From: Bradyrhizobium sp. ISRA430
Lineage (GTDB): Bacteria; Pseudomonadota; Alphaproteobacteria; Rhizobiales; Xanthobacteraceae
Length of the DNA stretch: 64,000 bases
Assembly (NCBI RefSeq): GCF_029909975.1
Contig: NZ_CP094516.1
Coordinates: 4,278,001-4,342,000, forward strand
Direction of reading: 5' to 3'
How positions within the stretch are numbered: the first letter of the stretch is position 1; each line of letters begins with the position of its first letter. Below, piece by piece: positions 13,052 to 19,661 of the stretch. Made by a program: the position numbers and the translations under genes. The notes beneath the pieces are model-generated. The model was not told the DNA's origin and searched no databases. It saw only the letters and a program-made list of their open reading frames with translations.

Positions 13052-13942
13052 ATGGTAGAGCAAGACCTCATCGATCCAACCAGCCGATATCCGAAGCCTC
13101 CGTTCAAGCGGCAATCGCAGCCTTGGCCTGGATTGGCGGGCCAGATGGAGCCGCGGCCCGATCATGGCGAGACCAGCTATAAGGGCTCTGGCCGATTGTT
13201 GGGCCGCAAAGCGCTCATCACCGGCGGCGACTCCGGCATGGGCAGAGCGGCCGCCATCGCTTTCGCGCGGGAAGGTGCCGACGTTGCCATCAACTACTTC
13301 CCGACCGAAGAGCCTGACGCGCAGGACGTGATCGCCATCATCAGAAAGGAAGGACGAAACGGAGTCGCGATCCCGGGCGATCTGCGGGACGAAGCGTTTT
13401 GCAAAAGGCTTGTCCAGCAGGCCATAAAGGAACTTGGCGGCCTCGATATCGTTGTCTCCAATGCTGCCAGGCAGCAATCACGCGAATCGATCCTCGACAT
13501 CTCTTCCGAGGATTTCGACGCGACGATGAAAACCAACATCTATGCGCCATTCTGGATCATCAAGGCGGCTCTGCCCCATCTAAAAGCCGGCGCGTGCATC
13601 ATCGGCACGGCCTCCGAGCAGGCTTACGATCCTTCACCGGAGCTGTATGATTACGCCCAGACCAAGGCTGCCACGACGAACTATGTGAAATCTCTCGCCA
13701 AGCAACTGGGCCCGAAGGGCATTCGCGTCAATGGCGTTGCGCCGGGGCCGATCTGGACCCCGCTTCAGGTGTCCGGTGGTGCATCGATGGAGAAGCTCGA
13801 AAAATTTGGCGACCAGACCCCGCTCTCCCGTCCCGGTCAGCCGGCCGAGCTCGCGTCAATTTACGTCCAGCTTGCAGCGGCGGATGCCAGCTACGCTACG
13901 GGCCAAATCTATGGTGCGGCGGGCGGATCGGGGCAACCGTAA
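13052..13942 (+). CDS. SDR family oxidoreductase (YhdF/GsiB-neighbour type)
   Basis: NAD(P)-dependent short-chain dehydrogenase, 296 residues. An unusually long N-terminal arm (PKPPFKRQSQPWPG) precedes the Rossmann motif TGGDSGMGRAAAIAFAREGA. Then come NAAR, the active-site YDYAQTKAA (Tyr-x-x-x-Lys pattern shifted to YAQTK), and VAPGPIWTPL. This arm-bearing subgroup is common beside general-stress genes in bacteria, where the substrate is not known. ATG 13052 has GAAAGGA about ten bases upstream, and the domain architecture supports it over the longer open frame. Confidence 0.87.
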   Translation: MVEQDLIDPTSRYPKPPFKRQSQPWPGLAGQMEPRPDHGETSYKGSGRLLGRKALITGGDSGMGRAAAIAFAREGADVAINYFPTEEPDAQDVIAIIRKEGRNGVAIPGDLRDEAFCKRLVQQAIKELGGLDIVVSNAARQQSRESILDISSEDFDATMKTNIYAPFWIIKAALPHLKAGACIIGTASEQAYDPSPELYDYAQTKAATTNYVKSLAKQLGPKGIRVNGVAPGPIWTPLQVSGGASMEKLEKFGDQTPLSRPGQPAELASIYVQLAAADASYATGQIYGAAGGSGQP

Positions 13943-13996
13943 TAGCAGAAGCTCCACACAACGCTGCCCGCGTGGAGCTTCCTGACCAGGATTTCA

Positions 13997-14305
13997 TCAC
14001 TGACAAGGATGGCGTCGCCCATCGGGGCCGCGAAACCAGGTTCCGGGACGACAGGCAAAGTCGTTAGGACGGTAGTACGGCCGGTCGTATGCATACGAAT
14101 TCCGGAACGGAGCGGTAGCGATCGCGCCAGCGGTGCCAATTGCTGCGCCGGCGATCCCTGCGGCCGCACCAGCTGCGGTCCCCACAGGTCCACCGCTATA
14201 GTGATGATAGCAGCGGTGCGCGTCGCAATAGTCGCGTGCCATCGCCGGCGACGTCGCGGTTGCCACGACTATTGCGGCGCCGGCGATCAGTCTTGATGTT
14301 TTCAT
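13997..14305 (-). CDS. Small exported Gly/Ala-rich protein
   Basis: 102 residues with a clear signal peptide (MKTSRLIAGAAIVVATATSPAMA), a CDAHRC pair next to HHY, a glycine/alanine-rich hydrophobic stretch (about 35-60) that could span or insert into a membrane like a glycine-zipper, and a Tyr/Arg/Pro-rich tail ending RPGTWFRGPDGRRHPC. No function recognised. A near-perfect stress promoter lies 34 bp upstream. Start at ATG 14305 fits the signal peptide. Confidence 0.72.
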   Translation of the reverse strand: MKTSRLIAGAAIVVATATSPAMARDYCDAHRCYHHYSGGPVGTAAGAAAGIAGAAIGTAGAIATAPFRNSYAYDRPYYRPNDFACRPGTWFRGPDGRRHPCQ

Positions 14306-14338
14306 TGGAGCCTCCATCGTCCAAAGCCTCGTGACCTC

Positions 14339-14363
14339 AACGACCAACGACGGACAGCGTTCC
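14339..14363 (-). promoter_or_regulatory. EcfG-type stress promoter of the Gly/Ala-rich exported protein
   Basis: Minus strand GGAAC (14363-14359), 16 bp, CGTT (14342-14339): full consensus. Confidence 0.72.
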
Positions 14364-14483
14364 GCGCCTCATTGCGAGCAGTCCATGCGGCTGAAGGCGT
14401 TTCTCTCACTGCGATAGTCGTTGCTTCTCACGGACCGCCCGCCTGATGCTTGAGCTCCCCAGCTCGGCAGTTCGCGCCCTCCA

Positions 14484-14918
14484 CTAGATGCTGATGAGAG
14501 CGATGCCGAGATCGGAACGCTTCTTGCGGCGAAGGTGAACCGCGGTTTCCGTGATCGTCACCTCGAGGGTCGGTTGAACCGATCCAGACAGGAGGTGACC
14601 GCCGCGGAGCGTGCCATCTTGCAAGCCCAGGACGGCATGCAGATGAAGGCTGGACTTGCCATCATCGCCTTGCGCCACATCGCCGAGCAGGCTCAGGACT
14701 TCGCATTGTTCATTGACCTCGATCGGCTTGTACTTCTTGGCGGCAAGGTCGAACCAGCCGACTTTTGCCTTTGAGAAGGCGCCGATCGCGGACACCGAAG
14801 CCCCGGTGACCTGCTCGCGATCGGCAAATTCGGTGATGGATTTGAATGCCTCCTCTTCCGGATCGAGAATCAGGATAAAGGTCCGCTCCGCGCCGGAGTT
14901 AATCGTCTTCGATTTCAT
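14484..14918 (-). CDS. PPC/DUF296 (PD1-like) domain protein
   Basis: 144 residues covering one PPC domain: FILILDPEEEAFKSITEFA, GASVSAIGAFSKAKVGWFD, and LHLHAVLGLQDGTLRGGHLLSG (the last holds the His pattern of the fold). In plants this domain sits in AT-hook proteins; in bacteria it stands alone, forms trimers, and its role is unsettled. ATG 14918 chosen because it follows with the domain; the frame opens further upstream without homology. Ends 61 bp beyond the formate dehydrogenase-like gene on the same strand. Confidence 0.85.
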   Translation of the reverse strand: MKSKTINSGAERTFILILDPEEEAFKSITEFADREQVTGASVSAIGAFSKAKVGWFDLAAKKYKPIEVNEQCEVLSLLGDVAQGDDGKSSLHLHAVLGLQDGTLRGGHLLSGSVQPTLEVTITETAVHLRRKKRSDLGIALISI

Positions 14919-14979
14919 GGGAAGTCCTGCTGTTGCGATTTCCACTATTTGCAATGCGTCATGCCGGATCTAATTGCGA

Positions 14980-17301
14980 CTACGTGGCCGAGATCGGTAT
15001 CTCCCCGCCCTCCATGAGTTCGGGCACGACATCCTTGAATAGACGCACCGGAACGGACTTTCCCGCAGGAACCTTGCTGCCTTGCGCATAGTGCCACAGT
15101 GGGATCAGCCCATTGCACTCCGGATAGTAGCTTGCAATGTTCCTGCGCGGAATGTCGTAGGGCACAACCTGGAGTTCGCTTAAGCTTCGTTCGACACCAT
15201 CACCTGCTTCGGTCACCAGCGTGACGGTGTCTCCCGCTTTCAGGCCGTCCACCTCCATGTCGACCGGATTCATGAAGATGACGTAGCGGCTGCCCTGAAC
15301 GCCACGAAAGCGGTCGTCTTCCGTGTAGATCGTCGTGTTGAACTGACCATCGGCGCGCATCGTCATCAACTCGTAGACGCCGTCGCGCTCCCGCGGCGGC
15401 GCGAAGGCCGCCTTGGGAACGGTGAAGTTCGCCTTGCCGTTGGGCGTCATCCATCTGCGCTCGCGGGCCGCAAGCGGTCGCGGAAACCCTCCGGGCTCGA
15501 ACATACGCTTGTTGAAATCCTTGAACTGGTCGGGATAGGTGCGCTCGATGGCATCCCGCACCCTAGAATAGTCGGCCATCCAGGCGTCCCAATCGACCTT
15601 GGGATTGGGCTTGAGCGTCGCTCTCGCAATGCCGGCGATAATCGCCGGCTCCGACAAGGCGTGCTCGGCCACCGGCTTGCGCTGACCGCGCGAACCATGA
15701 ATGCAGGCGGTGGAATCCTCCATCGACACGGCCTGCGCGCCGCTCGCCTGCTGGTCGATCTCGATCCGGCCGAGGCACGGCAGAAGATATGTGACCTCGC
15801 CCGGCACGATGTGGCTGCGATTGAGTTTTGTCGCAATCTGCACCGACAGGCGCAAACCGTACCATGCGGGCTCCATCAGGGATCGCTCGGGGACGGCACG
15901 CACAAAATTTCCGCCAAGGCTGACAAATCCGCGGACATCCCCCTTCAGGATGCCCTCGCAGGCGTCCACCGTCGACAGACCATCCCACCGCGGCGGCTCA
16001 AAACCGTAGAGTTCGGCGAGCTTGTCGAGCGGCACGAGCTTGGTCTTCTCGGAGATACCGACCGTCCGCTGACCCTGCACGTTCGAGTGCCCCCGGATGG
16101 GCGAAATGCCGGCGCCCGGCTTGCCGATATTGCCCCGCAACAGCAGCAGGTTCACAAGCATCTTGGTGGTCTCGACACCGTGCTTGTGCTGGGTGACGCC
16201 CATGCCGTAGTTAGCGATCACAGCCTTTGCCGCCATATACGTGTTTGCAGCCTCAAGCATCGCAGATCGCGAAAGCCCTGATGCCCTCTCGATCTCGCTC
16301 CATTCTTGCGCGCGGCAAAAGGCGGAAAACTCCTCAAAGCCCGCCGTGTGCTGCCGGATGAACTCGACGTCGATGAGACGCGGATTTCCATGCTCCCGCG
16401 CAAGGTCATCCGACTCGATAACCCATTTGCAGATCCCGACGATCGCCGCGGCATCGCCGCCGACCCGGACCTGATGATATTGCGTGCTGATCCGCGTGGC
16501 ACCCGCGATCATCTGAAGGGGATTTTGCGGGTTGACGAAGCGCTCGAGACCCCGCTCGCGGAGCGGATTGAAAGTCACGATCGGCACGCCGCGCTGAGCG
16601 GCTTCCTGGAGCGGATGCAGCATGCGCGGCGCGTTGGTGGTCGTATTGTGCCCGAAGAAAAAGATACAATCGGTACTTTCGAAATCCTTTAACAGCACCG
16701 TGCCAACGGGGGATCCGATCACCTGCGGCAGCGCCACAGACGTCGTCTCGTGGCACATGTTCGAGCTGTCCGGAAAATTATTGGTACCGTACATCCGGCC
16801 GAACAACTGGTACATGTAGCTCGCTTCGAGTGACGCCCGGCCCGAAGTGTACATGACGACCGTACGCGGATCGAGCTTGTTCAGTTCCGCGCCGATTTCC
16901 CGGAACGCCTCGTTCCATCCAACCGGCACGTATTTGTCGCTGCTCGGATCGTAGCGCATCGGCGTCGTTAAACGCCCCTGCTCCTCCAATTGATGGTCGG
17001 ACCATGTCCGCAGTTCAGCCAGCCTATGTTGCGCGAAGAACTCCGGCGTGACGGTCTTTCTTGTCACTTCCCAAGCCGTCGCCTTGGCGCCGTTCTCGCA
17101 GAATTCGAACGGATGCGGCTTTGCAGGCTTTGCCCAGGAACAGCTCACGCACATGAAGCCGCCGGGCTTGTTCTGCTTCAACAGGATCTCGCTGCCAAGA
17201 ATCGCGACTTCTTCCTGCGTCAAAATATGGATGACGGCATTGAGCGATCCCCAGCCGCCGGCCGGAGCAACATAGTTTTCGACCTTAGCTTTTTGTCTCA
17301 T
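14980..17301 (-). CDS. FdhF/YdeP family molybdopterin oxidoreductase
   Basis: 773-residue bis-molybdopterin enzyme related to formate dehydrogenase alpha subunits. One N-terminal Cys set (CVSC at 51-54 and Cys68) fits a 4Fe-4S site; the catalytic selenocysteine/cysteine of true FdhF is not obvious. Later motifs include FFGHNTTTNAPR, GMGVTQHKHGVETTKML, RGHSNVQGQRTVG, and a C-terminal dinucleotide-binding domain (FMNPVDMEVDGLKAGD). The YdeP subgroup is linked to acid resistance in enterics; substrate unproven. Divergent from fdhD, whose product is needed to activate such enzymes. Confidence 0.9.
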   Translation of the reverse strand: MRQKAKVENYVAPAGGWGSLNAVIHILTQEEVAILGSEILLKQNKPGGFMCVSCSWAKPAKPHPFEFCENGAKATAWEVTRKTVTPEFFAQHRLAELRTWSDHQLEEQGRLTTPMRYDPSSDKYVPVGWNEAFREIGAELNKLDPRTVVMYTSGRASLEASYMYQLFGRMYGTNNFPDSSNMCHETTSVALPQVIGSPVGTVLLKDFESTDCIFFFGHNTTTNAPRMLHPLQEAAQRGVPIVTFNPLRERGLERFVNPQNPLQMIAGATRISTQYHQVRVGGDAAAIVGICKWVIESDDLAREHGNPRLIDVEFIRQHTAGFEEFSAFCRAQEWSEIERASGLSRSAMLEAANTYMAAKAVIANYGMGVTQHKHGVETTKMLVNLLLLRGNIGKPGAGISPIRGHSNVQGQRTVGISEKTKLVPLDKLAELYGFEPPRWDGLSTVDACEGILKGDVRGFVSLGGNFVRAVPERSLMEPAWYGLRLSVQIATKLNRSHIVPGEVTYLLPCLGRIEIDQQASGAQAVSMEDSTACIHGSRGQRKPVAEHALSEPAIIAGIARATLKPNPKVDWDAWMADYSRVRDAIERTYPDQFKDFNKRMFEPGGFPRPLAARERRWMTPNGKANFTVPKAAFAPPRERDGVYELMTMRADGQFNTTIYTEDDRFRGVQGSRYVIFMNPVDMEVDGLKAGDTVTLVTEAGDGVERSLSELQVVPYDIPRRNIASYYPECNGLIPLWHYAQGSKVPAGKSVPVRLFKDVVPELMEGGEIPISAT

Positions 17302-17334
17302 GGCATGCCCTTTGACTGCAGCTCCCGAACGGAA

Positions 17335-17359
17335 AACATAAGAGGCGATTGCAAGTTCC
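17335..17359 (-). promoter_or_regulatory. EcfG-type stress promoter of the FdhF/YdeP gene
   Basis: Minus strand GGAAC (17359-17355), 16 bp, TGTT (17338-17335), 34 bp before the ATG at 17301. A looser facing match for fdhD follows at 17369. Confidence 0.6.
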
Positions 17360-17368
17360 TTTGCGTTC

Positions 17369-17393
17369 GGAACCTTGCTGCAGCTCGCGCGTC
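17369..17393 (+). promoter_or_regulatory. Possible EcfG-type promoter of fdhD
   Basis: GGAAC (17369-17373), 16 bp, CGTC (17390-17393); one mismatch at the last base. It lies 27 bp before the ATG at 17420. Confidence 0.4.
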
Positions 17394-17419
17394 GACAAAT
17401 CGTCGTAAGGACCAATATC

Positions 17420-18244
17420 ATGCTCGGCTCCCAACCCGGCGGGCGCGATCGCATGTCCACGCCCGCAGCTACAGTCAGAATGCCTCGGCTCACATCAAGC
17501 TATACGTATGACGAGCGCACGGTGGCGGAGGAAAGTCCGGTCGCGCTCGTCTACGACGGAACGACGGTTGCAGTTCTCATGGTCACGCCCACGGATCTGA
17601 CTGATCTCGCAGTCGGCTTCAGCCTGACGGAAGGGATCATCCAGGACATCGGCGAGATCGCGGAGCTAACGATAGCTCCGGCTCCCGACGGCATCGAACT
17701 GCGAATGTGGCTGCGGCCGAACGCCGGCCGCCTGCTAAAAGAACGACGACGTCGCCTGGTTGGGCCGACGGGTTGCGGCCTGTGTGGGATCGAAAGCTTG
17801 CGTGAGGCCAACCGGATTGCTCGACCGGTTCAGCAGGAAGTCTACCTCACGCCCGAACAGATCTGCGTTTCCATTGATACCCTGGCCGCATTGCAACTCC
17901 TTAATCACAAGACGCACGCCACACACGCCGCCGGATTTTTCCAGCCCGGCAGGAGAGACATGATCGTGCGCGAGGACGTCGGCCGCCACAATGCGCTCGA
18001 CAAGCTTGCCGGCGCCCTTGCGGTGGAGGGAATATCGGGACCCGCTGGCGCCGTCATCCTCACGAGCCGGATATCGGTCGAGATGGTGCAAAAGACCGCC
18101 GCGATCGGCGCCGGCGTCATCATCGCAATTTCAGCGCCCACCGCGCTCGCAATACGGACGGCTGAGGCCAACGGCATCACGCTGGTCGGCATCGCCCGCG
18201 GACGCGAATTCGAGGTCTTCAGCCATTTCGCCAGAATTCTCTGA
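17420..18244 (+). CDS. fdhD: Formate dehydrogenase accessory sulfurtransferase FdhD
   Basis: Transfers sulfur to the molybdenum cofactor of formate dehydrogenase-type enzymes. About 274 residues. Seen: PTDLTDLAVGFSLTEGII, the reactive GCGLCGIES cysteines (CxxC), HAAGFF, REDVGRHNALDK, and TSRISVEMVQK, all FdhD hallmarks. ATG 17420 has AAGGA upstream and gives a length near that of E. coli FdhD; ATG 17453 is the alternative. Pairs with the divergent YdeP-like enzyme. Confidence 0.94.
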   Translation: MLGSQPGGRDRMSTPAATVRMPRLTSSYTYDERTVAEESPVALVYDGTTVAVLMVTPTDLTDLAVGFSLTEGIIQDIGEIAELTIAPAPDGIELRMWLRPNAGRLLKERRRRLVGPTGCGLCGIESLREANRIARPVQQEVYLTPEQICVSIDTLAALQLLNHKTHATHAAGFFQPGRRDMIVREDVGRHNALDKLAGALAVEGISGPAGAVILTSRISVEMVQKTAAIGAGVIIAISAPTALAIRTAEANGITLVGIARGREFEVFSHFARIL

Positions 18245-18352
18245 TGTTATGCGCGCGAATATCTGGCCCGCATAGGCGCAATCGCTGCCCAGGCGCCCGG
18301 CGGTGCGCTCACGATCGAATGGCTGGCACGCCGGTCCGCCCGCGGACTGAGC

Positions 18353-19228
18353 CTATGGCACGGCCGTTCTCTTTGGCTCTAATCTGTCGGCAAAGGCCAT
18401 CCACTCCGGAAGCGGCGCGCCGTCGCGGTGCCGACCACCCGCCACTGCTGCCGCCCAGGCGCTCACAGCCCCGAGCAGTGTGGCGGCGGCCACGGAGAAC
18501 GCGAGAACGATCGTGCTGCGACGCGCATGAGTGATCGCCGTTTTCGAGCTCGCGATCGCCTGGTCGACCCGTCGCTCGGAGTCTCCGGCCGAAAGGCCCG
18601 TCAGCGCCTGGATCTGTTGCATCAGATGGGTCCGGTCATCTCCGTTCACACCGTTGTGGCTCGACGAGGTCATGAGAATCCGGCTCGCCTCGGCGCGCTC
18701 GGCGCTGATATCAGCATTCGCAGGTCGACGCGGCGAGCGCAATAGCCGATCGAGTTCGTAGCTCAGGAGCGGCTCGGCAACCGTACTGTTGACCATTGTC
18801 GTTGATGAAGAGGCGCGATTGACCGCGGCCGCGCTAACAATGCCTGCCAGCACAGCGCCAAGCAGAACCGCGAGCGCCCATGCCGCCAGCCCATGAAATC
18901 CGTCGCGCATTTCCCTTTCCGCACCACTAGTCGCATCGATGCCGCCGCGAACTCGCCCCGCAATATAGCCGCCTAGGCCAAAACTGACGATCGCCTGCAA
19001 GATCAAATAGAGGCCGGAGAGCAGCGACAGCGCGATCGACGCGTCTCGCCATGTTGGCGAGGCAGAGCTGACACCGAGACCGATGGTGACGCCAAAGGTC
19101 ACAAGAATAAAGGTGAAAGCCGTCGCGACGAATCCGCCTGCGACGATAGGCGTCCATCGCAAATATCGCCCTTGATCGGGAATTGTCGGCGCTTCGTCTT
19201 CGATGAATGTGGGACCCTCGATGGTCAT
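18353..19228 (-). CDS. Four-span membrane protein of unknown family
   Basis: 291 residues, start ATG 19228 with AGGA upstream. Two hydrophobic spans near the N-terminus (VAGGFVATAFTFILVTFGVTIG and LSLLSGLYLILQAIVSFGLGGYIAG), a third (AAWALAVLLGAVLAGIVSAAA), a polar region of about 90 residues with Ser/Asp-rich sequence, and a last span (IVLAFSVAAATLLGAVSAWAA). I do not recognise the family. The stretch GDSERRVDQAIASSKTAI reappears as a broken copy near 46.1 kb, so the family has more than one member here. Second gene after the 24-residue peptide gene. Confidence 0.78.
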   Translation of the reverse strand: MTIEGPTFIEDEAPTIPDQGRYLRWTPIVAGGFVATAFTFILVTFGVTIGLGVSSASPTWRDASIALSLLSGLYLILQAIVSFGLGGYIAGRVRGGIDATSGAEREMRDGFHGLAAWALAVLLGAVLAGIVSAAAVNRASSSTTMVNSTVAEPLLSYELDRLLRSPRRPANADISAERAEASRILMTSSSHNGVNGDDRTHLMQQIQALTGLSAGDSERRVDQAIASSKTAITHARRSTIVLAFSVAAATLLGAVSAWAAAVAGGRHRDGAPLPEWMAFADRLEPKRTAVP

Positions 19229-19239
19229 GATCAAAGTCC

Positions 19240-19314
19240 TCAGCGCAGACCGAAGAACGAAAGGATGGCCATAATCACGACGATTAGGCCGATCAGATAG
19301 ATCAGCTGGTTCAT
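19240..19314 (-). CDS. 24-residue membrane peptide
   Basis: A one-helix peptide (MNQLIYLIGLIVVIMAILSF then FGLR) with a strong ribosome site GGAGGAGG 6-9 bases before the ATG at 19314. Eleven bases separate it from the next gene, so both would be made together. Single-span microproteins of this form often sit beside membrane proteins and tune them; partner here would be the four-span protein. A GGAAC element at 19371-19367 has no good -10 match. Confidence 0.6.
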   Translation of the reverse strand: MNQLIYLIGLIVVIMAILSFFGLR

Positions 19315-19442
19315 TTCAGTCCTCCTCCAGTTCCTCCCCGACCGATAATTGCAGCTAGTTCGGAAGGTTCCAGTTTGGAGCTGACCGTGCCGCGCGCCAG
19401 ATAGCGTTGTCTCAAGTTTCGTATGTCCCCAACGGCCCAAAT

Positions 19443-19637
19443 CTACGTCCCGCCTTCCGTGGCAGGCTTCTTGATGAGCTTGCCTTCGTGCACTTCATGA
19501 GCAACGGCGCCTGTCCTGGCTTTTGCGCGGCGCGCAGATGACCCATTGCTTGCACCGTCTTCTTGGTTGCCCGAAACCTCGTCCCGTCGATGGGCTCCGC
19601 GCTCCTTGCGATTTTTATCAGGTGGTTTAGTTCGCAT
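19443..19637 (-). CDS. Small basic hydrophilic protein
   Basis: 64 residues, rich in Lys, Arg, Glu and Gly with no hydrophobic segment (ends LIKKPATEGGT); probably disordered. Start ATG 19637 with GGAGCGG nearby upstream. It follows the D-lactate dehydrogenase gene by 24 bp on the same strand. No family recognised; moderate evidence that it is a gene. Confidence 0.5.
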   Translation of the reverse strand: MRTKPPDKNRKERGAHRRDEVSGNQEDGASNGSSARRAKARTGAVAHEVHEGKLIKKPATEGGT

Positions 19638-19661
19638 GTTTCCGCTCCGGATCGCCCCCCA

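Noticed and set aside
19347..19371. EcfG promoter for the 24-residue peptide
   Set aside because: GGAAC is present on the minus strand but AATT stands where CGTT is needed.
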